From: Dactylorhiza incarnata
Taxonomy: Eukaryota > Streptophyta > Magnoliopsida > Asparagales > Orchidaceae
NCBI GenBank assembly: GCA_033032865.1
Contig: JAWHQI010000239.1
Coordinates: 2,824,001-2,888,000, forward strand
Length of the DNA: 64,000 bases
Direction: 5' to 3'
Shown: one piece after another, positions 43,081 to 52,795 of the stretch
Layout of the letters: the number at the start of each line of letters is the position of its first letter
Position numbering within the stretch: the first letter of the stretch is position 1
Translations under genes and position numbers: made by a program
Notes under the pieces: generated by a model
The model's input: only the letters and a program-made list of their open reading frames with translations
The model's database searches: none
What the model was told of the DNA's origin: nothing

Positions 43081-44144
43081 TGTTGGAACACGGTCTTCAG
43101 CATCTCCTAGGTTTGAGAATAACAAATCCTATGTGTATTTGATCTTGTGTGTTCAAGTGTGCAGGTTTACTAGGTCCACATGACTCAAGGAGTACACATG
43201 ATGACTGCCCCCAAAATTGAGGCCAATATTCGAACAGGCTCACTAGCGCCGGCAGTATCGATAGCGCCCGGCACTAGCGTTGATCAGCACGATTCCGACT
43301 GTATTTTTAGAAAGATCTAACGCCAGGCGGTAGCAGATAGCGCTGGCGGTAGCATGGCGCATAAGAGGCATAGAGCAAAATGTTGCCTCGGATTGAAGAT
43401 CCTGCCGCGCAAATTGTTTCTTAATCCGGGCTAGCGCCGGCGGTAGCGCTTGGGCCATAAAAGGACCCCCTCTCCTCTTGTTTTCGTACACCTATTGCAT
43501 ACACCTCAGAGAGAGAGTACTAGAGTTCCAGAGGCTTGTCTTAGCCAAAATTTGAGGTCCCAGCGAAGCTCTGCCAATTTCTGAAGGAGAATTCCATCAC
43601 GCCGAATCCAGACGAAGTCCGCTTCAACAAACGCTGATTCTACAGCGGATCTTCATCTCCGACTTCAGAAGTTCATCTTAAGGGAATTTTTGTTATTTTA
43701 TTTCTCTTTTATCATTGTAAACGGTAGTGAAATCGCCTCGTGTTGGCGACTAGGTCTGGGGTAGACTTAGGGCTGAAATTCACCTCGTATTGGCGACTAG
43801 ATCTAGGCTAGTTCTAGGGGGTGCTCGAGGCCACATCCGGGGAAGGATTGGCTAGAGCGGCTTGAGTCCGAATCCGGGGAGGATAAGGCTAGGGCCACCG
43901 GTTTGTGGGGAAGCGAGTCGGGATAGAAAACAAAAAGAGCTTTTTTATTCGCCTCCGATCTCTAGCGTCATCGAGATCAAGTTTTGTAAAACTTATTTAT
44001 CATTAATAAAGCTTGTCTCCTTTTTGTTTTACTTCACTTATTTCATGTCTTTAATCTCGCAATAATTCAAAGTTTTTAAATATAATCTAAACTTTTGGAA
44101 AACCCTTATTCACCCCACCTCTAAGGGCGCCGACCGATCCAACA
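43081..44144 (+). repeat. Element E 3' LTR
   Basis: 1064 bp against 1022 bp in the 5' copy. The difference lies in the motif cluster, where about 80 bp beginning AAAATGTTGCCTCGG (43378 on) replace about 40 bp of GCGCCGGCGGTAGC repeats. The long palindrome is degraded here. Confidence 0.95.
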
Positions 44145-46031
44145 ACAGAATCCAGCGAAGTTTTTTTGTTTCGATTTTAATGTACATGTCAACAATGTAT
44201 TGCTGTAGTAAATGCCCAGCATGGTGTAGTATGGATGGTGCGTCTTCACGTTGCTGCATGCATGATGGTTATTAGCAATTAATTGCAAGCTATTGAGTGC
44301 ATATAATCTTTGTTATAAGTTCTAACCAACCTGTATCATGTATGAGTAGTAGTCGCAACAGCTTGTTCGATCTGCACGACCAATTAGTTTGTCTCCTTGC
44401 CAGCCGTATGATCCGTGTGGTAGGAGCAATGGGTATTTTAAAGGGTCGTAGTAGCTAGAGTACTCGTTTATTGGTAATAGCATGCCTGAAGTTGTTTCGA
44501 TGATTATGTCTCTATCATTGGCTTCCATGAAGTCATCATCCCCCACTAATATTGCTGCAACTTGTGATGTCGTTGGGAGCGAGTATTGACGCTCAAATGA
44601 TGGCTTTTCTTTAATTAATAATCTACATTGTTGAAGGTTCGGTTGTTTTGCAAGCTATCTAAATATTTTTACGAAAGGGTGTACCGCATCGAGTATGCTG
44701 GAAATCTTTTCCAGTGTCAGGATATGGAGACCTGGGCTCTCCTGCAATCTATTCTTCACCTCATGCTCGGCATCGTAAATGAACATCTACAGGTAATGTG
44801 GGCGCGCTCCGTCAGCTGGTAGTAGAGAGCCTATCTTATGATAAATCACACCGTGCGCTCTAAAAGTGTAGATGCCCAAATTAAATGCTGGCAGATTTTC
44901 ATCAAATGTTACTCCCATAGAGGTGAAGGAAAATACATGGTTGTAAGAATGTATATGTTGTCTAAAATTGCGTGCTTCGATAGTTTGTGCAGTGTAAAGT
45001 TCGAGTAACTCAAGCGGTGCTAGAATAGTTGGCAGATCTATCAAGCCTCCTTTGCAGCATAGAGTTATTGTCTCTTTGTGAAAAAGCTTAGCATGACAAT
45101 GTGGGCAAATAGTAGGGGAACATAGTGTAATAGATGACACATTAACTGCGGGGTAATAATTTCTTGCTGTGAAATGAGTTGTGGTTCTTCAAATAGTATT
45201 GTTGCCTGCATATTAACATGAAGAGGTTATTATGCAAGTACATGAATAAAAGTTCTAAGTGTTTGTCTTGTGATTTCCTATTGGAAATTACCATGAAGTC
45301 TTGATGGTGCCCCGAGCATTTCCACAGTAGATATATTTGTTGGTGCAGTTGTACTGTTTGTTTGATCTTTGGGATTCGCGGTCGTGTCAGCCGACTCCAC
45401 CATTTGGTAATGCGCAACACTTCGTAGTTCTTGTAAACGTGCACTTCTTCATTGAGTTTGTGTTTGGATGTGTGCTTCTGTTATGCGTTGTAGTGAACCT
45501 AGTAGTTATGAAGATTGTGTATGATATGTTTCTTTTTTGAAGGACTTTATTAGAATTATATTCTAATAAAATGTAGGTGTATTTAACTTGCATAAGTTTA
45601 ATACCAGGGTGGATCGCAGAACATCCTCGATGTTGTTGTGAGCTACTTGTGTTTCCAAGCTCCAGTTGATGCGTTATTTTTGACATGTTATTTGGTTGTT
45701 GTTGATCAAGTAGATTGTATTCTCCAACTTGTGGTAGATCACCTGGCACATCTTGATTGCTCATTTGGTGGGAAGTAGATGTTTGTTGGAGTCGTTGCGC
45801 ATGTCTGGTTTCTCTTCTCCGAGCATTTGTTGCATCACATCGATCCTGAGCTGATGCATATATTCGTGACCTTCCTCTAGGGCGATAGGATTCGGGTGGC
45901 AACATGGTGTTGTATGTATGTCGACGTTCCTCTTCGTCCACGGTTGGGCAGTCATGTTGATGTGCCACGTGTAGATGACGAAGGTCGTGCCTTCTTTCAG
46001 CACGTGCTTGTAGTTGGGCCCTCATTGGCAT
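44145..46031 (-). pseudogene. Helitron N-terminal region and start of Rep
   Basis: Reading on the minus strand: an Arg-rich, Gln-rich N-terminal segment (46031-45600), a Helitron zinc-finger region ICPHCHAKLFHKE ... CCKGG with NFRQHIHSYNHVFSFTSMG (45140-44787), then a TAG at 44787, a frame still homologous through DAEHEVKNR, and the segment YYDPLKYPLLLPHGSYGW (about 44440). A 77-bp intron at 44254-44330 joins YMIQ to QREDAPS, leading to DMYIKIETKKLRWIL just before element E. The arrangement is typical of plant Helitrons. The stops make it inactive. Confidence 0.85.
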
Positions 46032-46537
46032 CTACTCATATATAAGCACAAAAAAACGATTGTGCATAAAGAAAAAGATATGGCAGCATTCAATTGATGT
46101 CTTTGGTAACAATCAAGAAAGAGAAACAACCCAATAATAATAAAGCAGATTATATGCACAAAAAAAGTTGTATAATGTACGTGAACTATCTGCTCCGCTC
46201 AACCCTCTACCGGCCGATACTATGAAGCAGCCCTATAAGCAGTCATTACAGAGACTATTGTGCTTTGCTTAGCCACTAATTGACTAATACCTAGATATCA
46301 GACCTAGAAAACATGAAAATAATAGCAATTATATATGAAATGTTCCTGTCAAAATATTGTAAGAAAACTATCTGCTCCGCTCGACCCTCTACCGATCGAT
46401 ACTACGAAGCAGCCCTATAAGCAGTCATTACAGAGACTATTGTGCTTTGCTTAGCCACTAATTGACTAATACCCATAAAGCACCCTTAAGAAATATGAAA
46501 ATGAAAGCCAAATATTAAACTGTAATATATTACCTAG
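46032..46537 (-). other. Helitron 5' non-coding stretch with 108-bp duplication
   Basis: About 108 bp starting AACTATCTGCTCCGCTC is present twice, at 46184-46292 and 46366-46473, 182 bp apart. No coding sequence was seen. Confidence 0.65.
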
Positions 46538-47450
46538 TGTACAACCCTCATATTTTTCGAGTTGGTGTGACCCGACGCAGGCAAGATCGCAATAGTGAAA
46601 GTTGTCGTGGCACGGCGAATCAATATGTTGAAGTGGTTTGAAGCCACCCAAGGCGAAAGGAGGGGGAGGTAGGCCATCTGTTCCACTCCCCCGCATTCTG
46701 CCAAGGCCTAGGGGATGAGTGGACCAAAGGTCTATACGCCCAGGCTTAGAGGCGAGTAGACCTTCGGTCCACTCGCCCGACCCTAGGGGGTGAGTGGACC
46801 AAAGGTCCACTTGTACAGGCCTAGGGGTGAGTGGACCTTCGGTCCACTCGCCCAGGCCTACGGGAGAGGGGCAAGTGGACTGAGGGTCCACTCGCCCAAT
46901 CCTAGGGGCGAGTGGACCTTTGGTCCACTCGTCTGCTCTCTATACAAAGGGAGAGGTGGGCTATTCAGGCAAGGGGGGAAGTGGACGTCTCATCTCCACT
47001 CGCCTCCCCCCTGTTCCGGTCGTTCAGGTTCGTAGTTGAGCTGCGGATAGCAGAATTTTGGCTATCCGCAGCCCAATTTTGGGAAGTCTATAAATAGACC
47101 CCCATGGGCACCTTGGGAAGAGATGTTGGTACCCCCCCCCCTCCCTCACGTGTGATCAAGCACTACCCCTCCCCTCCCCCTGTCATTGAAGGCGTACGGT
47201 GAGATGATCCTTTGTGCCCTCCAAGGTGCTCAGGATCAGCATTGGCTTGGGAGGGGAAGTTCCTCGAGAGCTTCCGGGTATGTGGTGGGACCTCCACGCT
47301 GCAGCTTAAGGGGTCCTTTCGTGGACTTAGGTGATTATTCAAGGGCAAGGTTCTTCGGTTCTTAGTGACTGGTCAGGGTCTAGCTCGAGTCAAGTAAGGG
47401 TTAGCTGCATCCCCCTTGCGAACATCGAGACCAGTTCTCTGGTTTCAACA
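46538..47450 (+). repeat. Element H 5' LTR
   Basis: 913 bp. Contains four or five inverted repeats GAGTGGAC..GTCCACTC (46710-46930) and a TATAAATA box at 47089-47096. Confidence 0.88.
46710..46932. repeat. GAGTGGAC palindrome cluster, left LTR of H
   Basis: Repeated dyads with arms GAGTGGACC and GGTCCACTC around AAA or TTC. In RNA the TTC version forms a C(UUCG)G tetraloop stem. Units are separated by CGCCCAGGCCTAGGGG-like spacers. Confidence 0.85.
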
Positions 47451-48102
47451 TTATGGTGTGGTGAGCATTGATGCAGCTAGTTCGGAAAGCTCGGGGCTAG
47501 TCTCATGGATGGAAGCGATGAGCTGGGGGACTCACCCCTGCCGGCGAGTGCGTGAAGAAAGGTGACTACGAGGAGTTCAGGAGGTCAATCCAGGAAGTCT
47601 TGTAGTTTGCACTCCCCCTCAGGGTGAGTGCTTGGCATTGCCAACACCTGTGCTCGCCTCGTCGTCTTTGATGGAGATAGAGCAAGCATGTTGGCAAGGG
47701 AAGGGGCCAGCCTCGAAGGAAGGCTTGAGCCTCCAAGCGCAAGCGCTCTTCAACAGCTCTCCTGGGGCCAGCTTCCCTGAGTGAGGGTGTAGGGAGGATG
47801 CCCCCGTCTCACCCGGAAGGGGGCGGAGTCCCTGTTCCTGATTCAACAAAAGCATGGGAAGACACAGGGAAGCCACGCAGATCAGTTCCAGGGGGAAGTA
47901 TTCCATCTCCTGGTTGACTAGGGAGGCAGGAAGGACTAGGAGAAAGAGAAGGAATGAGAAGACAGAGAAAGTGGAGGAGGTGATAAAAGAGATGGCCTAG
48001 ATGCATGTGGCCGGGTAAGCACAAGAAGGCGCGTTGTAATAGATATGTAACCTCCCCATGTTGAATGAAAAGTAGGTAGAGATAGAACCTTAGGAAAAGC
48101 CT

Positions 48103-49060
48103 TTGGGAAGGTGTTGGGTTCCTCTTCCTCCAGGTGAAGGTAAGCACCTAGGATGTGGATGGGTACTCCGCCCCCATTTGGTAAGATCCTGGACTAGAGA
48201 CCATTCTCCGGGCTCAGTCATGCCGGCAGATGGGAGACTCATCGGGTCAACTCGCAACATGCGGAGTGTCTTGGGAATGTGTTGGGTTCCTCTGCCTCCA
48301 GGTGAAGGTAAGCACCTAGGATGTGGATGGGTACTCCGCCCCCAGTTGGTAAGATTCCTGACTGGAGACCATTATCCGGGCTCAGTCATGCCGACAGATG
48401 GGAGACTCATCGGGTCGACTCGCCACATACTGAGTGGCTTGGGAAGGTGTTGGGTTCCTCTGCCTCCAGGTGAAGGTAAGCACCTAGGACGTGGATGGGT
48501 ACTCCACCACCAGTTGGTAAAATCCCCGACTAGAGACCATTCTCCGGGCTTAGTCATGCTGGAAGATGGGAGACTCATGGGGTCGACTAATTGGTTAAAT
48601 CCCCGACTAGAGACCATTCTCTATGCTCAGTCATGCCGGCAGATGGGAGACTCATCGGGTCGACTGATTGGTAAAATCCCTGACTAGAGACCATTCTCCG
48701 GGATCAGTCATGCCGGCAGATGGGAGACTCATCGGGTCGACTGATTGGTAAAATCCCCGACTAGAGACCATTCTCCGGGCTCAGTCATGCCGGCAGGTGG
48801 GAGACTCATCGGTTCGACTGATTGGTAAAATCCCCAACTATAGACCATTCTCCGGGCTCAGTCATGCTGGCAGATGGGAGACTCATCGGGTCGACTGATT
48901 GGTAAAATCCCTGACTAGAGAACATTCTCCGGGCTCAGTCATGCCGGCAGATGGGAGACTCATGGGGTCGACTGATTGGTAAGATCCCTGACTAGAGACC
49001 ATTCTCTGGGCTCAGTCATGCCGGCAGATGGGATACTCATCGGCTCGACTCGCTACTTGG
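48103..49060. repeat. 185-bp and 77-bp tandem repeats in H
   Basis: Three units of about 180 bp (with GTGTTGGGTTCCTCTGCCTC and GGGTACTCCGCCCCC) are followed by about six units of 77 bp (with CTAGAGACCATTCTCCGGGC and GGGAGACTCATCGGGTCGAC). The 77-bp unit is a part of the longer one, so the array seems to have expanded in two steps. A third, diverged series with CTCTGCCTCCAGG continues to 49420. Confidence 0.85.
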
Positions 49061-49439
49061 CTAAGTGACTTGGAAATATGATGAGTTCCTCTGCCTCCAG
49101 GTAAGCTAGGCCCATGGGACATGGATTTGTATTCCACCTTCAGTTGGTTTGAAAAGTGGTGAGTTCCTCTACCTCCAGGTAAGCTAGGCCCCTAGGACGT
49201 GGACGGGTACTCCGCCCCCAACTGGTTTGGGAAGGTGCTGGGGTCCTCTGCCTCCAGGCAAGCTAAGCCCCTAGGACGTGGATGGGTACTCCGCCCCCAA
49301 TTGGTTTGGAAAGGTGTTGAATTTCTCTACCTCCAGGTAAGCTGAGTACCTAAGACGTGGATTGGATCTCTGCCTCAGTTGCTTTGTTAAGATTTTTGAG
49401 TTCCTCCACCCTCGGCTGCCTGTTTGGTGTTGAGTCCCT

Positions 49440-51480
49440 CCCCGTCTAGGTGAGCTCGGCTCCCTGGTAGGTGTGGAGTTCCCTCCCCCTCCAGGTGAGC
49501 TCGGCTCCCTAGTAGGTGTGGAGTTCACTCCCCCTCCAGGAGAGCTCGGCTCCCTGGTAGGTGTGGAGTTCCCTCTCCCTCCAGGAGAGCTCGGCTCCCT
49601 GGTAGGTGTGGAGTTCCCTCCCCCTTCAGGTGAGCTCGGCTCCCTAGTAGGTGTGGAGTTCCCTCCCCCTCCAGGAGAGCTCGGCTTTCTGGTAGGTGTG
49701 GAGTTCCCTCCCCCTCCAGGTGAGCTCGACTCCCTGGTAGGTGTGGATTTCCCTCTCCCTCCAAGAGAGCTCAGCTCCCTTGTAGGTGTGGAGTTCCCTC
49801 CCCCTCCAGGTGAGCTCGGCTCACTGGTAGGTGTGGAGTTCCCTCCCCCTCTAGGAGAGCTCAACTCCATGGTAGGTGTGGAGTTCCCTCCCCCTCCAGG
49901 TGAGCTCGGCTCCCTGGTAGGTGTGGAGTTCCCTCCCCCTACAGGGGAGCTCGACTCCCTGGTAGGTGTGGAGTTCCCTCCCACTCCAGGTCAGCTCGGC
50001 TCCCTGGTAGGTGTGGAGTTACCTCCCCCTCCAGGAGAGCTCAGCTCGCTGGTAGGTGTGGAGTTCCCTCCCTCTCCAGGAGAGCTCGGATCCCTGGTGG
50101 GTATGGGGTTCCCTCCCCCTCCAGGTGAGCTCGGCTCCCTGGTCGGTGTGGAGTTCCCTCCCCCTCTAGGAGAGCTCGGCTCCCTGGTAGGTGTGGAGTT
50201 CCCTCCCCCTCTAGGTGAGCTCGGCTCCCTGGTAGGTATGGAGTTCCCTCTCCCTCCAGGAGAGCTCGGCTCCCTGGTAGGTGTGGAGTTCCCTCACCCT
50301 CCAGGAGAGCTCGGCTCCCTGGTGGGTGTGGAGTCACCCCCCCCCCCTCCATGTGAGCTCTGCTCGCTGGTAGGTGTGGAGTTCCCTCCCCCTCCAGGTG
50401 AGCTCGGCTCCCTGGTATGTGTGGAGTTCCCTCCCCCTCCAGGGGAGCACGGATCTATGGTAGGTGTGGAGTTCCCTCCCCCTCCAGGTGAGCTCAGCTC
50501 CCTGGTAGGTGTGGAGTTCCCTCCCCCTCCAGGAGAGCTCGGCTCCATGGTAGGAGTGGAGTTCCCTCCCGCTCCAGTAGAGCTCGGCTCCCTGGTGGGT
50601 GTGCTGTTCCCTCCCCCTCCAGGTGAGCTCGGCTCCCTGGTCGGTGTGGAGTTCCCTCCCACTCCAGGAGAGCTCAGATCCCTGGTAGGTGTGGAGTTCC
50701 CTCCCCCTCCAGGAGAGCTCGGCTCCCTGGTAGGTGTGGAGTTCCCTCCCCCTCCAGGAGAGCTCGGCTCCGTAGTAGGTGTGGAGTCCCCCCCCCTCCA
50801 CGAGAGCTCGGCTCCCTGGTGGGTGTGGAGTTCCCTCCCCCTACAGGTGAGCTCGGCTCCCTAGTAGGTGTGGAGTTCCCTCCCCCTCCAGGTGAGCTCG
50901 GCTCCCAGGTAGGTATGGAGTTCCCTCCCCCTCCAGGGGAGCTCGGCTCCCTGGTAGGTGTGGAGTTCCCTGCCCCTCTAGGTGAGCTCTGCTCTGTGGT
51001 AGGTGTGGAGTTCCCTCCCCCTCCATGAGAGCTCAGCTCCCTGGTAGGTGTGGAGTTACCTCCCCCTCCAGGTGATCTCGGCTCCCTGGTAGGTGGGGAG
51101 TTCCCTCAGCCTCCAGGAGGGCTCAGCTCCCATGTAGGTCTGGAGTTCCCTCCCCCTCCAGGTGAGCTTGGCTCCCTAGTAGGTGTGGAGTTCCCTCCCC
51201 CTCCAGGGGACCTCGGCTCCCTAGTAGGTGTGGAGTTCCCTCCCCCTCCAGGTGAACTCGGCTTCCTGGTAGGTGTGGAGTTCCCTCCCCCTCCAGGAGA
51301 GCTCGGCTCCCTGGTAGGTGTTGAGATCCCTCCACCTCCAGGAGAGCTCGTCTCCCTGGTAGGTGTGGAGTTCCCTCCCCCTCCAGGAGAGCTCGGCTCC
51401 CTGGTAGGTGTGGAGTTCCCTCCCCCTGCAGGTGAGCTCGGCTCCCTGGTGGGTGTGGAGTTCCCGCCTTCCACCTCAGG
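49440..51480. repeat. 45-bp minisatellite, about 45 copies
   Basis: The unit GTGTGGAGTTCCCTCCCCCT plus CCAGGTGAGCTCGGCTCCCTGGTAG recurs every 45 bases. Because 45 is a multiple of three, long frames stay open: plus strand ELGSLVGVEFPPPPG (463 residues at 49473-50864) and minus strand GGGNSTPTREPSSPG. The copies differ by single changes at AGGTGAGC/AGGAGAGC and CTGGTAG/CTAGTAG. No start context or homology suggests a protein. Confidence 0.93.
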
Positions 51481-51919
51481 TCGAGCTCGGCTCGACTAGA
51501 GGTGTTGAGTTTTTCTCCACCTAAGGTCAAGATCAATTAGACTTAAGGTGTTGAGCTTTCTCCACCTCCAGTTGAGCTCGGCTCATAGGAGGGTTACTAA
51601 GTGGAGAAAGATTTTCCTTCCACCTCATGCCGAGCTCGGCTCGACTAGAGTTGTTGAATTTTTCTCCACCTAAGGTCAAGATCAATTCGACCTAAGGTGT
51701 TGAGCTTTCCCCACCTCTAGTTGAGCTCGGCTCATAGGAGGGTGGCTAAGTGGAGAAAGGTTCGTGTTCCTCCCCATGTTAGGTTCAGCTGATAAACTCG
51801 GCAGGAGCATCCTGTTGGCAGGGCCCTTCGTGGATTCCTCTAGGGTCCCACCTACTCACAAATAGGTGGGTTGGACTTTCTTTCCAAGCTTAAGGCAAGC
51901 TCAAAAAGAGCGGGGATTA
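51481..51919 (+). other. Element H 3' interior with short duplication
   Basis: A block of about 125 bp with GAGCTCGGCTCGACTAGAG and TTTTCTCCACCTAAGGTCAAG is repeated twice (51475-51600 and 51625-51750). It ends in a purine run before the 3' LTR. No gene. Confidence 0.6.
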
Positions 51920-52795
51920 TGTACAACCCTCATATTTTCCGAGCTGGTGTGACCCGACGTAGGCGAGATCGCAATAGTGAATGTTGTTGTGGCACGACGA
52001 ATCAACATGTTGAAGAGGTTCGAAGCCACCCAAGGAGAAAGGAGGGGGGAGTTAGGCGATCCGTTCCGCTCCCCCACATTCTGCCAAAGCCTAGGGGACG
52101 AGTGGACCAAAGGTCCACTCGCCCATGCTTAGGAGCGAGTGGACCTTCGGTCCACTCGCCCGGCCCTAGGGGGAGAGTGGACCAAAGGTCCACTCGCCCA
52201 GGCCTAGGGGAGAGGGGCGAGTGGACCTTCGGTCCACTCGCCCAGTCCCAGGGGCGAGTGGACCTTCGGTCCACTCGTCTGCTCTCTATGCAAAGGGAGA
52301 GGTCGGCTGTTCAGGCAAGGGGGGAAGTGGACGTCTCATCTCCACTCGCCTCCCCCCTGTACTGGTCGTTCAGGTTCGTAGTTGAGCTGCGGATAGCAGA
52401 ATTTTGGCTATCAGCAGTCCAATTTTGGGATGTCTACAAATAGATGCCCATGGGCACCTTGGGAAGAGATGTTGGTACCCCCCCCTCCCTTCCATGTGAG
52501 CAAGCACTACCCGTCCCCTCCCCCTGTCATTGAAGGTGGACGGTGAGGTGATCCTTAGTGCCCTCCAAGGTGCCTAGGCTCAGCATTGGCTTGGGAGGGG
52601 AAGTTCCTTGAGAGCTTCTGGGTATGTGGTGGGACCTCCACGCTGCAGCTTAAGGGGTCCTTTCATGGACTTAGGTGATTATTAAAGGGCAAGGTTCTTC
52701 AGTTCTTAGTAACTGGTCAAGGGTCTAGCTCGGGTCATGTAAGGGTTAGCTGCATCCCCCTTGCGATTGTCGAGACCAGTTCTCTGGTTTCAACA
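51920..52795 (+). repeat. Element H 3' LTR
   Basis: 876 bp. Palindrome cluster at 52098-52280 with five GAGTGGAC dyads. The TATA box is altered to TACAAATA. Confidence 0.88.

Larger units (their letters stand above)
22036..44144 (+). mobile_element. Element E: SIRE-like Ty1/copia, with F nested inside
   Basis: LTRs at 22036-23057 and 43081-44144 start TGTTGGAACACGG and end CGATCCAACA. A perfect target duplication ACAGA lies at 22031-22035 and 44145-44149. Without F the element is about 9.4 kb. It carries a two-knuckle gag, protease, integrase, RT and RNase H in copia order and a 2.3-kb 3' spacer. I count about 27 LTR substitutions by eye over 1 kb (roughly 2.6%), more than for F, which agrees with F having entered E later. 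Confidence 0.95.
46538..52795 (+). mobile_element. Element H: large non-coding LTR element (LARD-like)
   Basis: LTRs at 46538-47450 and 51920-52795 start TGTACAACCCTCATATTTT and end TTTCAACA. Probable target duplication CCTAG (46533-46537) / CCTGG (52796-52800), one mismatch. A purine run AAAAAGAGCGGGGA precedes the right LTR, setting plus orientation. The 4.5-kb interior consists mainly of tandem arrays and has no recognisable gag or pol. It is inserted in the Helitron. Confidence 0.88.

Noticed and set aside
47163..48147. Several Pro/Leu-rich minus-strand frames in H
   Set aside because: They have no recognisable domain, overlap each other and lie in repetitive GC-rich DNA.
49473..50864. 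463-residue plus-strand frame, ELGSLVGVEFPPPPG repeated
   Set aside because: It is only a 45-bp tandem repeat, whose length is a multiple of three and so keeps frames open on both strands. There is no start context, homology or non-repeat domain.
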